Positions 48,560-58,667 are shown, numbered from the stretch's first letter. The stretch is DNA of 64,000 nt from Acidithiobacillus sp. (GCA_028065135.1 JAPTWR010000171.1:1-64000), one strand, 5' to 3'. Program-made: numbers and translations. The notes: generated by a model from the sequence alone, not told the origin.

Positions 48560-49800
48560 GGTTTTATGAGCTTTGGATCGGGCTGCGTTACACCCGCGCC
48601 AAGCGCCGCAATCACTTCATTTCCTTCATCACCGGCACGGCGATCATGGGCATGGTCATCGGGGTGGCCGCGCTTATCGCGGTCATGGCGGTGATGAATG
48701 GTTTCGACCATACCCTGCGTTCGCGGATTCTGGCGGTGACCTCCGATGTCATCATTCAGGGCAACGGGGTGCCGGTACTGGACTGGCCAACGGCGGTGAA
48801 GCGCCTTTCGACGGTTCCCGATGTGACCGGAGTGGCGCCCTATGTGCAGGCGCAGGCCATGCTCTCCCACGACGGGCTGGTCAGTGGCGCGGTGATCGAA
48901 GGCATCGACCCGGCGTTGGAGAACCGCGTCAACAAGCTCAACCAGGACATGAAAATGGGTGAGTTGCAGTCCCTGCAGACTCACCCCTGGAGTATCGTCC
49001 TCGGACGAGCCCTCGCGCGGCAACTGGGCGTGACCGTAGGGGACAAGATCACCCTGATTTCGCCGCAGGGGGGCGTGACCCCACTGGGGGTAACCCCCGC
49101 CCTGCGCCAGTTCACGGTGGTGGGGCTCTTTTCCGTCGGCATTTACGCCTACGACAGCGGCATGGCCTATATCAATCTGGGCGATGCGCAGCGGCTCTAC
49201 GGGTTGAACCAGGGCGTGACGGGCCTGCGCATGCAGATCAAAGACCCCTTTGCTGCCCCGGCCTTCGCCGCCCATCTGCAACAGCAGCTTGGCGCCGCTT
49301 TTTATATCCAGGACTGGACTCAGACCCACGAGAACTTCTTCAAGGCCCTGAGCATGGAGAAACTGGTGATGTTTGTGATCCTGTCGCTGATCATTGCCGT
49401 CGCCGCCTTCAACATCGTGGCGACACTGGTGATGGTGGTCACCGATAAGGAAACGGATATCGCCATTCTCCGTACCATCGGCGTGACGCCACGCAGTATC
49501 ATGCTGATTTTTATGGTTCAGGGCGGGATCATCGGACTCTTTGGCACGCTCCTCGGTGTCTTCTTCGGGGTGTTGCTGGCGTGGAATATTCCGACCCTGG
49601 TACCGGCCATCGAGCAGTTGTTTCACGTCCAGTTTATCTCGCCGGAGGTTTATTCCATCAGCCAGCTGCCCTCCAAGCTGGAGCCCTGGGACGTGATCCA
49701 TGTGGCCATTGCCGCGCTCATCATGAGCTGGATAGCGACGTTGTATCCCTCCTGGCGCGCCTCTCGCGTCGCTCCTGCGGAGGCGTTGCGTTATGAGTGA
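48556..49800 (+). CDS. lolC: lipoprotein-releasing ABC permease LolC/LolE
   Basis: This is an inner-membrane subunit of the Lol transporter that releases lipoproteins to the carrier LolA. The 414-residue protein has an N-terminal helix ([20 protein letters not shown]) and a large periplasmic domain (about 45-265). Three C-terminal helices contain [20 protein letters not shown] and [19 protein letters not shown]. Only one permease gene is present, so it may work as a LolF-type homodimer; a LolE copy elsewhere is possible. It overlaps lolD by eight bases. Confidence 0.9.
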   Translation: MRFYELWIGLRYTRAKRRNHFISFITGTAIMGMVIGVAALIAVMAVMNGFDHTLRSRILAVTSDVIIQGNGVPVLDWPTAVKRLSTVPDVTGVAPYVQAQAMLSHDGLVSGAVIEGIDPALENRVNKLNQDMKMGELQSLQTHPWSIVLGRALARQLGVTVGDKITLISPQGGVTPLGVTPALRQFTVVGLFSVGIYAYDSGMAYINLGDAQRLYGLNQGVTGLRMQIKDPFAAPAFAAHLQQQLGAAFYIQDWTQTHENFFKALSMEKLVMFVILSLIIAVAAFNIVATLVMVVTDKETDIAILRTIGVTPRSIMLIFMVQGGIIGLFGTLLGVFFGVLLAWNIPTLVPAIEQLFHVQFISPEVYSISQLPSKLEPWDVIHVAIAALIMSWIATLYPSWRASRVAPAEALRYE

Positions 49801-50488
49801 GCAGATCATTCTTTCCGTCGAGCATCTGCGGCAGAGCTTCGCCATTGGCCGCGAGCGTCTGGAGGTCATCCGTGACATCAATCTGCAGGTGCACCGTGGC
49901 GAACGCTTGGCGATTGTCGGCGCCTCCGGGCAGGGCAAGAGCACACTGATGCACCTCATGGGTGGCCTGGAGCGCCCGTCCGGGGGTGGGGTACGGATCC
50001 TCGGTCAGGAGGTCTACAAACTCAGCGAATCGGCGCGCAGCCGTTTGCGTAATCAGAGTGTCGGTTTCGTCTATCAGTTACATCGTTTGCTGCCCGAGTT
50101 CACGGCACTGGAGAATGTCCTGCTCCCGCTCCTGATACGCCGGGTGCCGCGTCGCTCCGTAGAACCCTGGGGCAAGGAAATCCTGACCCGCGTCGGGCTG
50201 GGTGAACGTCTGGGTCACAAACCGGGCATGCTCTCCGGCGGCGAACGGCAAAGGGTGGCGCTGGCGCGTGCGCTGGTTACCCGCCCGGCACTGCTTCTCG
50301 CCGACGAACCCACCGGCAATCTCGACAGCGAGTCGGCGGAGAGTGTCCACCAACTGATGCTCGACCTCAATCAGGAACTGGGTACCGCACTGGTTATCGT
50401 CACCCATGAGCCGGCGCTGGCGGCACACATGGAGCACGTACTCCGGCTGCAGGATGGTGTCCTGCAGCCCCTGGACGCTATGCACTAA
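49793..50488 (+). CDS. lolD: lipoprotein-releasing ABC ATPase
   Basis: LolD is the ATPase of the lipoprotein-release transporter. The 231-residue protein has Walker [17 protein letters not shown], the ABC signature [16 protein letters not shown], Walker [14 protein letters not shown] and the switch His in VIVTHEP. The sequence [17 protein letters not shown] is typical of LolD. It converges on the DUF2062 gene and overlaps it by four bases at the 3' end. Confidence 0.94.
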   Translation: MSEQIILSVEHLRQSFAIGRERLEVIRDINLQVHRGERLAIVGASGQGKSTLMHLMGGLERPSGGGVRILGQEVYKLSESARSRLRNQSVGFVYQLHRLLPEFTALENVLLPLLIRRVPRRSVEPWGKEILTRVGLGERLGHKPGMLSGGERQRVALARALVTRPALLLADEPTGNLDSESAESVHQLMLDLNQELGTALVIVTHEPALAAHMEHVLRLQDGVLQPLDAMH

Positions 50489-51045
50489 AACCGGCTGCGC
50501 TGCAGGCGACGGCGCCGCAGCCGCCACAGTATCCAGATTCGCCAGCCACCGAGTACTCCAAAGTACAGTGCCAGGGCAAGCGCCCCGCCAAGAATGATGC
50601 TGCCCAGCCAGGTGAGGAGGTAGGCATGCCAGAGGCGGTCTCCCATGGCCATTACGCTGATCTGTCCATGGACCATGGCGTGGATATCCGCATAATGAAT
50701 GGTGATGGGCGGGGCCAGCCCCAACTGGGTGAGCAGCCAGAACCCCAGTTCATAGGATGCGAAGAAAAAGGGCACGATGGTAAAGGGTCCCGTCACGATG
50801 AAAGGCATGACGACGCCGACGGGGATATAGGCGCGACGCCAGAGACTGATGAGCAGGATGCTCAGAACATGGCCAAAAAAGGGCAGGCTGCCGATAAAAG
50901 TGCCGATCGCGGCGGCACGGGCGACGTTGTGGCGATGGGGATGCCAGAGTACCGGGCGGGCCAGGTAATGGGTAAAGCGCCCCAGCGGTCGTTTGCTGAG
51001 GATGTCCTCGCGGGTGGGAAGGCGACAGAATGCAGGTAGGCGCAA
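50485..51045 (-). CDS. DUF2062 membrane protein
   Basis: The 186-residue protein has about three to four hydrophobic segments and the DUF2062 pattern. This includes VARAAAIGTFIGSLPFFGHVLSILL (amphipathic first helix) and VMPFIVTGPFTIVPFFFASYELG. Function is not established. Its 5' end overlaps the divergent comEC frame by 16 bases if the first ATG is used, so one or both starts may be internal. The lolD-DUF2062-comEC-exbBD order is also found in Pseudomonas. Confidence 0.85.
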   Translation of the reverse strand: MRLPAFCRLPTREDILSKRPLGRFTHYLARPVLWHPHRHNVARAAAIGTFIGSLPFFGHVLSILLISLWRRAYIPVGVVMPFIVTGPFTIVPFFFASYELGFWLLTQLGLAPPITIHYADIHAMVHGQISVMAMGDRLWHAYLLTWLGSIILGGALALALYFGVLGGWRIWILWRLRRRRLQRSRF

Positions 51046-53240
51046 TGCGATATTTCCTGGTTCGTAAGGGGGCTAGTGTAGCCAAGCCGCTGCCCTGGGC
51101 CAAATCCTGGCCGTCCTTACCGCTTTTGGTTATCGCGATAGGGCTGGGGCTGGGGTTTTTTCACAGCTTCCAGCAACTGCCTGCTTTGTGGATTCCGCTT
51201 GCCGTAGCGCTTCCCGGACTGCTCCTGGTTTGGAAATGGCGGCCTGCGCTGCTGCTGACCGTCGCCGCGGGGGCCTTTGCCTGGGGCGTCTGGCAGGCCG
51301 ATCTGCGCCTCGCCGTGCAGTGGCCGGTGGGGCAGGACTTCAGTGTCCGGGGGCGCATCGTTTCCATACCCCAATCGGGGGGCCGGGAATATCGCTTTCT
51401 GGTGGCGCCCGAGCACTGGTCGGCAGGGGCAGGTGCGGGCGCCCGGCCTGACACCATTCTCGTTCACGGCAATCTTCCGGAAGTCCCCGTAGTCGGGCAA
51501 CGCTGGCAGTTGCGCTTGCACAGCGAATCTCTTGCCAGCCTGCCCGGCAGCCCCTTTGCGGACCTCGCCCGGCAGCGTTTTTGGGCCGGGGAGGGCGGGG
51601 TGGCACGGCTGCAGGATGCCCGGCTGTTGCCGGTTTCCCGCGTGAATCTCCAGGACGACATCGCGGTGGCCCGTGAGGCGGTGCTCCATGCCAGCAATAT
51701 GGCCCTGAACCGCGAAGCGGCAGGTTTTGTGCAGGCGCTGAGTATTGGTGTCGGTAACCAGCTCCCGCCGGAGATCTGGCAGGTCTACCGGGATACGGGC
51801 ACCGCCCACTTGCTGGTGATCTCCGGTTCCCACGTGGCCGCGGTCGCCGGACTGGCCCTGTGGCTCGGTCAGTGGCTATGGCGGCGTATCCCCTGGCTGG
51901 TCGCTCGCTGGCCGGCGCAGACGGCGGGAGTCCTCTGTAGCATCCCGGCGGCCTGGGGCTATGCCAGTTTTGCCGGCATGCAGATTCCCGGCGAGCGCGC
52001 CGCCTGGATGATCACGGCAGCGGCACTCGCCCATCTGCTGGGACGCCCAAACAATGCTTGGCAAGGGCTGTCCCTGGCCGCCCTGCTCATCGCCTTCGGA
52101 AACCCCGGCGCGCTGGTGGATGTGGGATTCTGGCTTTCTCTGGGCGCCGTGGCCGTGTTGGTGGCCATCGGTTATGGGGAAGGCGGCTGGCGCACGTTGC
52201 TGCGCAGCCAGTGGATGGTTTCCATTGCCCTGATGCCTTTACTAGCGGGACTCTTCGGACAAGTTTCCCTGATTTCCCCGATTGCAAACGTGTTGGTGAT
52301 CCCGCTGGTCGAGATGCTTGCAGTGCCCCTGGCCTTGCTAGGCGCTTTTTTGGCACTGCTGGATCTGGAACTGCTCAGCCGCCTGCTCTTTCATCTGGTG
52401 GCGCTGGAAATGGACGCAGTGACCGCATTGCTGCGTATTCTGCTGCAGATCCCATTTGCGCGGGTCAGCACGGGTACGGGTCGCAGCTGGGCCTTGCTGG
52501 CGGCGGTGCTGGGGCTCGGCATCTTTTTTCTGCCGCCGGGCTGGCCGGGGCGCCCCCTGGCTTTGCTGGGCATGGTCCCGCTCCTGATCCCCGTCGGGGG
52601 TACCGCTGACCTGGAATTGCGTGCGCTGGATGCGGGATCCGGCATGCTGCTGTTCTGGCAGAAGGGGTCACAGAGCGGTATTTTCTCGGCAAATCTCTGG
52701 AAGGCGGCCAGTCGCCGCAGCGGCAGCCTCGCGCTTACGGCGGCGCTGCGCCAGCAGGGCGTGACACGGGTGGATGCATGGTTGCGCAGCGACATTTCCG
52801 CACCCCAGCCGCTACCTGTCGCTGTCCGTCAGTGGTGGCCGGCGGGAGCCCGCGATTATCCCGGAGGACCGCCGACATCGGCCTTCTGTCGGGCCGACGG
52901 CGGTGCACCGGCAGAGATGCATTTCCTGACCTTGAATGCACCTGTCCAGCCCTGCATAGTGACCTGGGGTGCCGGACCCGATGTGCTGATTCTGGGTGAC
53001 GCCGATGCAGCGACGATCCGTCGTCTTGTCGCGGAGCACGGCGCCGCGTTGCATCGAGCGCAGGCCATCTTTGCCCCTGCCAGTCTGGGCAACACGGAAA
53101 GAGCGGCGTTAGCGGCCGCCACAGCGCAGGCGCGGGTCTTTTATCTGGGCGAGGGCAAGCCGGGCACATGGACCTGGCAGGCCGGGCGCTTGCGTCATGC
53201 CCTGCCGCCATCGCCCGCCTACTGGCAACCCGGCGCCTGA
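51030..53240 (+). CDS. comEC: ComEC/Rec2 family DNA uptake channel with a degenerate C-terminal domain
   Basis: ComEC forms the inner-membrane channel for transforming DNA. The product of 736 residues (ATG at 51030 or 51045) has hydrophobic N-terminal helices and the OB-like DUF4131 domain (about 90-200). The competence domain has GTAHLLVISGSHVAAVAGLAL, PGERAAWMITAAALAHLLGRPNN and [17 protein letters not shown]. The C-terminal metallo-beta-lactamase-like part lacks HxHxDH and has DAGSG instead of DVGQG. It may therefore be catalytically dead. Neighbours match the Pseudomonas order. Confidence 0.88.
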   Translation: MQVGAMRYFLVRKGASVAKPLPWAKSWPSLPLLVIAIGLGLGFFHSFQQLPALWIPLAVALPGLLLVWKWRPALLLTVAAGAFAWGVWQADLRLAVQWPVGQDFSVRGRIVSIPQSGGREYRFLVAPEHWSAGAGAGARPDTILVHGNLPEVPVVGQRWQLRLHSESLASLPGSPFADLARQRFWAGEGGVARLQDARLLPVSRVNLQDDIAVAREAVLHASNMALNREAAGFVQALSIGVGNQLPPEIWQVYRDTGTAHLLVISGSHVAAVAGLALWLGQWLWRRIPWLVARWPAQTAGVLCSIPAAWGYASFAGMQIPGERAAWMITAAALAHLLGRPNNAWQGLSLAALLIAFGNPGALVDVGFWLSLGAVAVLVAIGYGEGGWRTLLRSQWMVSIALMPLLAGLFGQVSLISPIANVLVIPLVEMLAVPLALLGAFLALLDLELLSRLLFHLVALEMDAVTALLRILLQIPFARVSTGTGRSWALLAAVLGLGIFFLPPGWPGRPLALLGMVPLLIPVGGTADLELRALDAGSGMLLFWQKGSQSGIFSANLWKAASRRSGSLALTAALRQQGVTRVDAWLRSDISAPQPLPVAVRQWWPAGARDYPGGPPTSAFCRADGGAPAEMHFLTLNAPVQPCIVTWGAGPDVLILGDADAATIRRLVAEHGAALHRAQAIFAPASLGNTERAALAAATAQARVFYLGEGKPGTWTWQAGRLRHALPPSPAYWQPGA

Positions 53241-53286
53241 ACGGGGACGCCTGCACGGGCCGGTCGCTGCCGTTTCCCGGGTGATA

Positions 53287-53295
53287 TGCTATATT
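53287..53295 (+). promoter_or_regulatory. possible extended -10 promoter of exbB
   Basis: TGCTATATT fits an extended -10 (TGnTATAAT-like), about 38 bp before the exbB GTG. No convincing -35 was found. It would serve the exbB-exbD-lpxK-kdsB run. Confidence 0.35.
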
Positions 53296-53332
53296 CCGGC
53301 TTCGTCACGATCGAACGGGTTCTGGAGGCGAT

Positions 53333-53953
53333 GTGCAAGAGTTGCTGGGATTGTTCAAGTTAGGCGGATTTGTTCTGCCGATTCTTATTTTGGCGGCAAT
53401 CGTCGCTTTGGCCATCGCCGGTAATCGTCTCTGGGTCTTGCGGCGGGGACGTATTGCACCGCGTGATCTCGGGCCACGGGTTGGGGAACTGGTGGACGCG
53501 GGCAAGGTGCAGCAAGCCGTGAAGGTGCTGTATGAAAACGACACGCCCCTGGCCAGGATGATGTTGGTGGCGCTCCAGAGCGCAGGACAGCCGCGCGACG
53601 TGATCAAGGAGTCGGTGGAAGAGACCGGCCGTCATGAAGTGGCGCATCTCGATCGTTACCTCAACTTTCTGGGTAGTATCGCCGGTGTGGCGCCCTTGCT
53701 GGGTCTGCTTGGAACCGTATTCGGCATCATGCATGCGTTTGCGGCTATCGGCATGGTGGGCGCGGGCGATCCCAAGGCGTTGGCGAGCGGCATCGCCGAG
53801 GCGCTCATCACCACCGCCAGCGGTCTTATCGTCGCCATCCCCAGCCTGATGTTCTATCGCTATTTCAAAGGGCGGGTCGATGCGTTGGTGTTGTCCCTCG
53901 AAAAAGAGGCGCTGAAGCTGGTGAATCAGCTCGCCGCGGGTGCGGAAAAATGA
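53333..53953 (+). CDS. exbB: MotA/TolQ/ExbB proton channel protein
   Basis: This inner-membrane proton channel subunit couples the proton motive force to an energy-transducing partner. The 206-residue protein has a first helix (FVLPILILAAIVALAIAGNR), then a cytoplasmic loop. Two more helices contain LGSIAGVAPLLGLLGTVFGIMHAF and ALITTASGLIVAIPSLMFY, as in ExbB/TolQ. It starts at GTG behind GGAGG. It overlaps exbD by four bases. The pair is not beside tonB or tolA, so its energised partner is unknown. Confidence 0.88.
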   Translation: MQELLGLFKLGGFVLPILILAAIVALAIAGNRLWVLRRGRIAPRDLGPRVGELVDAGKVQQAVKVLYENDTPLARMMLVALQSAGQPRDVIKESVEETGRHEVAHLDRYLNFLGSIAGVAPLLGLLGTVFGIMHAFAAIGMVGAGDPKALASGIAEALITTASGLIVAIPSLMFYRYFKGRVDALVLSLEKEALKLVNQLAAGAEK

Positions 53954-54354
53954 ATCTGCGTCCGCGGGTGAGCGAAGAACCGGAGATCAATGTGATCTCC
54001 ATGGTCGATATCGTGCTGGTCCTGCTGCTGTTCTTCATGGTCACCAGCAGCTTTGTGCACCAGTCCCATCTTTCCATGGAACTGCCCAAAGCCCAGCAGG
54101 CCACCGCCGGTGAGCCGAAAACCCCTATCACCATCGACCTCAGCGCGGCCGGGCAGGTGCGTATGAACAAGCAGGTGGTGCCGATGTCCGATCTGGCCGG
54201 ACAACTCAAAGCGCTTGCCGCCAAAGATCCGGAACGGGTGATCGTCCTGCGCGCGGACAAGAATACGACGCAGCAGTACGTCATCGATGTACTGGACGCG
54301 GCGCAGGAAGCGGGCCTGACCCGGATCAGTTTCGCAACCCTGAGCAACCACTGA
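53950..54354 (+). CDS. exbD: ExbD/TolR family protein
   Basis: This is the proton-pathway partner of ExbB. The 134-residue protein has one helix (VISMVDIVLVLLLFFMVTSS) carrying the essential Asp. A periplasmic domain follows (ITIDLSAAGQVRMNKQVV and VIVLRADKNTTQQYVIDVLD). The pair precedes lipopolysaccharide genes, as in Pseudomonas, where the same order is known. The periplasmic target is not identified. Confidence 0.9.
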   Translation: MNLRPRVSEEPEINVISMVDIVLVLLLFFMVTSSFVHQSHLSMELPKAQQATAGEPKTPITIDLSAAGQVRMNKQVVPMSDLAGQLKALAAKDPERVIVLRADKNTTQQYVIDVLDAAQEAGLTRISFATLSNH

Positions 54355-54357
54355 CCC

Positions 54358-55044
54358 GTGCGGCTGGAAGGGCGCTCCTTACGCGTGGTGGCCGCACTCG
54401 CGGCTTATATCATCAAAGGTATGGCCCTCAGTGTGCGCTGGCACGAGGAGGGGGATGCCAGCGTGCGCGCCCTGATCGAGGCCGGACAGCCTTTCCTGCT
54501 GGCCTTCTGGCATGGGCGGGGTGTTATGGTCGCCCAGGCCTACCGGCGAGTGGGCGGACGTAAGATAAAAATCCTTGTCAGCGAACATCGGGATGGCGAG
54601 CTGATTGCTGCCACCATGGCACACTGGGGCTATGGTGCGGTGCGCGGGTCGACCCGGCGCGGGGCGGTCAGGGGCGCACGAGGGATGCTGCGGGCCGCTC
54701 ATGCGGGGTACGACCTGGCCATCTCCCCCGATGGTCCGCGCGGTCCCCGCGAAGTGCTGCAAGAGGGCGTTATCGAATTGGCGCGCATTTCCGGCCTGCC
54801 CATCGTGCCGGTCACCTATTCGGCACGCTGGGCGAAACGCTTCGCCAGTTGGGATGGTTTTCTGCTGCCCCTGCCGGGCGCACGTGGGGTGATCCTCTGG
54901 GGCGAACCGCTGCGGATCCCGCGCGACGCCAATACGGATACCCTGATCGCTTTGCAGCATGCGCTTGAGGCTGAGATGATTGCACTGCGGCAACGCGCTG
55001 ATGCCATGGTTGGCCGGACGGAACCGACAGGCGGGACATCATGA
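54358..55044 (+). CDS. DUF374 family lysophospholipid acyltransferase-like protein
   Basis: The 228-residue protein begins with GTG three bases after exbD. It has an N-terminal hydrophobic segment and the DUF374 pattern: LLAFWHGRGVMVAQAYRR, ILVSEHRDGELIAATM, GSTRRGAVRGARGML and DLAISPDGPRGPREVLQEG. The family is related to LpxL-type acyltransferases and probably acylates a lipid, perhaps in LPS assembly given its neighbours. The exact substrate is unknown. It overlaps the WaaA-like gene by four bases. Confidence 0.8.
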   Translation: MRLEGRSLRVVAALAAYIIKGMALSVRWHEEGDASVRALIEAGQPFLLAFWHGRGVMVAQAYRRVGGRKIKILVSEHRDGELIAATMAHWGYGAVRGSTRRGAVRGARGMLRAAHAGYDLAISPDGPRGPREVLQEGVIELARISGLPIVPVTYSARWAKRFASWDGFLLPLPGARGVILWGEPLRIPRDANTDTLIALQHALEAEMIALRQRADAMVGRTEPTGGTS

Positions 55045-56186
55045 CGTATTATGAAAGCGGTCTGCTGCGCGCGCGCTGGGCAAGCTGGCAGGATGCGCGC
55101 GCCGGACGAACGGCGCAGGCAAACGCCCGCTGGGGCTGGATCAAGGCCCCGGGCGAGCGCGGTCCGATTCTGTGGATGCAGAGCTTCAGCGATGCTGACC
55201 AGCAAAGGCTGGGTATCGAGCTGGCGAAAGCCATGGCCGAAAAGCGCCGCGACCTGCGCATGGTGATGACCTTCGAGACCGAGTACCCGGCCCTTCTGGA
55301 GCAATACACCGAAGGTGCCGAGCGGCTCGGCTATGGTTTCGGACCCTGCGACCATCCCCAGGCGGTGGGGCGGATACTGGAACGGCTGATGCCCCTGCGT
55401 TATCTGGCACTGGGCCGGGCGCCCAGACCACGGCTTGCCGCCGCCCTGGGCCGACGGAAGATTCCCGCCGTGCTGATGGCGGCTGATCCTGGCCTGCAGA
55501 TCCCGGCGCCGCTGGAGGCCGTATACCCGCGGGATGCGCGCCAGGCCGGGGCCTGGGCCGGGCGGCGGGTCACTGAAGCCGTTCAGGAACCCGTGGACTT
55601 CACCACCCTGTTCACCATCGCCCAGGTAGACCCCAATTTCCGGACGATGATCAGCGGTACCGACGAGGGCCTGCTGTGGTGGACGCAAGGGCTGAGCGCC
55701 GCCCAATGGGCCGGATGGCGGCGGGCGTGGGCCGCTTCGCCCCTGTCCCGGCACGGCTTACTGTTTCTTGGCGGTACCGGCGCGCCGGCAGATCTGCCCA
55801 GGCTGTCCGCTTGGCAGCGTGCGCCCTTGCCCGCCGGGGCGGTGGTCGTCGCCGATGATGATCGCTGGTATCCGGCCCTGTCCGCCGGAGCGCAGGCGGT
55901 GCACCTGCAGAACGCCTCCCCGATGTTGCAGTGGCAGGTTTATGCGGGCTCCCGGCCCATCAGCGTCAGCCCCGGCGTGACGCTGAACGCCGCCGAACCA
56001 TTGGATGCCGACACCATCCTCACCCTGGAGAAGCCCGCGCAAATCCTCGACCATTGGCAAGCCCTGCGTGGGGATGCCATGGCCGCCCGCCAGCGTGGTG
56101 ACGCCACCCGGCGCATTTTCTGGCAGGAACGCCGCCATGCGGGCGAACGTCTTCCGGAATTTTTACAGCGGGTTTTTGACTGGTGA
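55041..56186 (+). CDS. WaaA-like GT-B protein, divergent
   Basis: This 381-residue protein is placed where many bacteria have the Kdo transferase WaaA, just upstream of lpxK. It resembles WaaA in overall GT-B layout ([37 protein letters not shown]). However, the N-terminal GE catalytic motif and the METELWPN motif are missing; [13 protein letters not shown] stands at the latter. It may be a diverged non-catalytic partner or have another role. A standard WaaA should then exist elsewhere. It overlaps lpxK by four bases. Confidence 0.55.
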   Translation: MTYYESGLLRARWASWQDARAGRTAQANARWGWIKAPGERGPILWMQSFSDADQQRLGIELAKAMAEKRRDLRMVMTFETEYPALLEQYTEGAERLGYGFGPCDHPQAVGRILERLMPLRYLALGRAPRPRLAAALGRRKIPAVLMAADPGLQIPAPLEAVYPRDARQAGAWAGRRVTEAVQEPVDFTTLFTIAQVDPNFRTMISGTDEGLLWWTQGLSAAQWAGWRRAWAASPLSRHGLLFLGGTGAPADLPRLSAWQRAPLPAGAVVVADDDRWYPALSAGAQAVHLQNASPMLQWQVYAGSRPISVSPGVTLNAAEPLDADTILTLEKPAQILDHWQALRGDAMAARQRGDATRRIFWQERRHAGERLPEFLQRVFDW

Positions 56187-57184
56187 CCCTCCGTCAGACT
56201 CTGGAGCAGCAATGGCAGGATGGTGGTGCACTGGCCACCGCCTTGCGGCCTCTGGGGGCGCTGACCGGCAAAGTGGCGCAATGGCGGCGGCGGCACATAC
56301 AGGGCAGGGCGGCGAGTATCCCCACCATCGTCGTCGGCAACCTGGGTGTAGGAGGCAGCGGCAAAACGCCGCTGGTGGCGGCGCTGGCACGGCAACTCAC
56401 GGTAGCGGGCTGGCGGGTGGCCATCATCAGCCGCGGCTATGGTGCCCGGCCCCCGCACTGGCCCTATCGGGTGCAACGCGACGACAACCCCCAACAGGCC
56501 GGGGATGAGCCCTTGTTGCTGGCGCAGGAACAGGGACAGACCCAAGCGGTCTATCTTTGCCCCGACCGCCATCGCGCCATCGCCGCAGCGGCGGCGGATG
56601 GTTATAAACTTGCGCTACTGGATGATGGTTTCCAGCACCTCGCCCTGCAACCCAGCCTGCGTCTGCTGGTGCTCTCCGGTCCACGCCCTTTGGGTAATGG
56701 CCACTGCCTGCCGGCCGGCCCTCTGCGCGAGTGCCCGGACGCCATGCTCCATGCCGATGCTTTGCTCATGGATGCCGCCGCCACCGCAGCCATCCCGGAG
56801 CGCAACGGCGGGCCACCCCGGTTTCTTTTCCGCATCCAACCCAAGGATCTCGTCGCCGTCAACGATCCAGGCCGCTCCCGCAGCCTCGACAGTCTGCAAG
56901 GACAGCACGTAACGGCCGTCACCGGCATCGCCCGCCCGCAGCGTTTTGTCGCCAGTCTGGAGGCCCTGGGCGCCATTCCTGACCCCCGATTTTTCCCCGA
57001 CCACCACGCCTTTTGCGCCAGCGACATTGCCTATTTGCCCCGCCCCCTCGTCATGACCGCCAAGGATGCCGTAAAATGCCGGAAGTTCGCGCAGGCCGAC
57101 GACTGGACCCTGCGCATCGAAGCGGAGCTGGAGCCCTCCTTTCAGCCCTGGCTGGAGCAATCATTGCTGCCCTGGAGAAGCTGA
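56183..57184 (+). CDS. lpxK: tetraacyldisaccharide 4'-kinase
   Basis: LpxK phosphorylates the lipid A disaccharide at the 4' position. The 333-residue protein has Walker [38 protein letters not shown] (catalytic Asp and His region) and [10 protein letters not shown]. It starts at GTG within the WaaA-like stop. The next gene, a Trm112-like protein, starts on its stop. Family assignment is firm. Confidence 0.94.
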   Translation: MTLRQTLEQQWQDGGALATALRPLGALTGKVAQWRRRHIQGRAASIPTIVVGNLGVGGSGKTPLVAALARQLTVAGWRVAIISRGYGARPPHWPYRVQRDDNPQQAGDEPLLLAQEQGQTQAVYLCPDRHRAIAAAAADGYKLALLDDGFQHLALQPSLRLLVLSGPRPLGNGHCLPAGPLRECPDAMLHADALLMDAAATAAIPERNGGPPRFLFRIQPKDLVAVNDPGRSRSLDSLQGQHVTAVTGIARPQRFVASLEALGAIPDPRFFPDHHAFCASDIAYLPRPLVMTAKDAVKCRKFAQADDWTLRIEAELEPSFQPWLEQSLLPWRS

Positions 57185-57366
57185 TGAGTATTGACCACCG
57201 CCTGCTGGACCTGCTTGCCTGCCCGCAATGCAAGGGCAGTCTGCAACCCTGTGCCCAGCGTCAGGCCCTCTGCTGTCCGCGTTGCCATCTGCAATATCCC
57301 ATCCGCGACGACATCCCAGTGCTGCTTATTGACGAGGCCAAGCCCTACGAGGACAAGCCCGCGTGA
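57184..57366 (+). CDS. Trm112-like zinc protein (YcaR family)
   Basis: This 60-residue protein has a zinc ribbon: CPQCKG at residues 14-19 and CPRCH about 20 residues on. LLDLLACPQCKGSL and RDDIPVLLIDEAK are the family ends. Relatives activate methyltransferases in eukaryotes and archaea; in bacteria the role is not settled. It is often placed between lpxK and kdsB, as here, overlapping both genes. Confidence 0.9.
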   Translation: MSIDHRLLDLLACPQCKGSLQPCAQRQALCCPRCHLQYPIRDDIPVLLIDEAKPYEDKPA

Positions 57367-58124
57367 GCTTCTGCGTCCTGATCCCCGCCCGGCTGGCATC
57401 TACCCGCTTGCCGCGCAAGGTGTTGCTGGACGTGGGCGGCATCCCCATGATCGAGCAGGTGCGGCGGCGTGCGCTGGAAAGCGGCGCAGCGCAGGTGGTG
57501 GTAGCCGCCGACCACCCTGAAGTGGTCGACTGCGTCCGCAGCTATGGCGGTGAAGCTCTGCTGACCGCCGCGGGGCATGTCTGCGGCACCGAGCGCGTGG
57601 CGGAAGCCGCGCGTCTGCTGGGACTGGCCAACGACGCCATCATCGTCAATCTGCAGGGTGACGAGCCGGGCATGACGCCCGCCCTGTTGCACGCCACCGC
57701 CCAACTGCTGCAGGATCATCCGCAGCGGCAGATGGCCACCGCCGCCGTCCCCATCACTCACTGGGATGATCTGGCCGATCCCCACTCGGTCAAACTGGTG
57801 CTCGGTGCCGAAGGCTGCGCCCAATACTTTTCCCGCGCCCCTATTCCCTGGGATCGCAGCCATTTTCCCCTCAGCAGCGGGCAGACTTTGCCGCAAACCC
57901 CAGGAATCTGGTGGCGGCATCTCGGTCTCTACGCCTACCGCAATGCCTTTTTGCAGGACTACGCCTGCTGGCCAGCCAGCCCGCTGGAATCCATCGAATC
58001 GCTGGAGCAGATGCGCGCGTTGGAGCGCGGCGTGCAGATTGCGGTATATTGCGCGGCAGAAGCGCCCGCAGCGGGTGTGGACACCGCCGCCGACCTCGAC
58101 CGCGTGCGCGACCTTTTTCCCTGA
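57363..58124 (+). CDS. kdsB: CMP-Kdo synthetase
   Basis: KdsB activates Kdo with CTP for the inner core of lipopolysaccharide. The 253-residue protein opens with VLIPARLASTRLPRKVL, the cytidylyltransferase motif. It then has VVVAADHPEVV, CGTERVAEAA, IVNLQGDEPGM with the metal-binding Asp, and YFSRAPIPWDR. The start is a GTG within the stop of the Trm112-like gene. It ends the lipid A/Kdo run started by exbB. Confidence 0.94.
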   Translation: MSFCVLIPARLASTRLPRKVLLDVGGIPMIEQVRRRALESGAAQVVVAADHPEVVDCVRSYGGEALLTAAGHVCGTERVAEAARLLGLANDAIIVNLQGDEPGMTPALLHATAQLLQDHPQRQMATAAVPITHWDDLADPHSVKLVLGAEGCAQYFSRAPIPWDRSHFPLSSGQTLPQTPGIWWRHLGLYAYRNAFLQDYACWPASPLESIESLEQMRALERGVQIAVYCAAEAPAAGVDTAADLDRVRDLFP

Positions 58125-58145
58125 TCACTCACAAGGAGTTTTTGC

Positions 58146-58667
58146 ATGGACCTGAAAAAAATCCCGGCCGGCCAGTCACTGCCGGATGACGTCAACGTCG
58201 TGATCGAGGTGCCCCAGGGTTCCTCCGTCAAATATGAACTGGACAAAGAATCCGGCGCCATCGTGGTCGATCGCTTCCTTTTCACCGCCATGCACTACCC
58301 GCTTAATTACGGCTTCATCCCCAACACCTTATCCGACGATGGTGACCCTACCGATTGTCTGGTTCTGGCACCCCAGCCCGTTGCTCCCGGCGCCGTGATC
58401 CGCGCCCGGCCGGTTGGTGTACTGATGATGGAAGACGAGAAGGGCATCGATGCCAAGATCGTCGCCGTCCCCCACGACAAGGTCGCCACCGGTTACTCCG
58501 CTATCCGGGATGTCAGCGATCTGCCCGAGCCACTGCGCCACCAGATCCGCCATTTCTTCGAGCACTACAAGGACCTGGAGCCCGGCAAGTGGGTCAAACT
58601 CAAGGACTGGGCCAGTGTGGCCGAGGCCCGCAGGATCATCGAAGCGGACGCCGCGCGCTACGCCTGA
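58146..58667 (+). CDS. ppa: inorganic pyrophosphatase
   Basis: This family I soluble pyrophosphatase has 173 residues. Conserved parts are [34 protein letters not shown], the metal triad region [10 protein letters not shown] with Asp ligands, and a second metal site in [21 protein letters not shown] lies upstream of the ATG. It is separate from kdsB by 21 bp. It is the last housekeeping gene before the integron region. Confidence 0.96.
   Translation: MDLKKIPAGQSLPDDVNVVIEVPQGSSVKYELDKESGAIVVDRFLFTAMHYPLNYGFIPNTLSDDGDPTDCLVLAPQPVAPGAVIRARPVGVLMMEDEKGIDAKIVAVPHDKVATGYSAIRDVSDLPEPLRHQIRHFFEHYKDLEPGKWVKLKDWASVAEARRIIEADAARYA

Noticed and set aside
48418..49959. 513-codon open frame on the minus strand
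   Set aside because: Antisense to lysS, lolC and lolD, all of which have clear family motifs.
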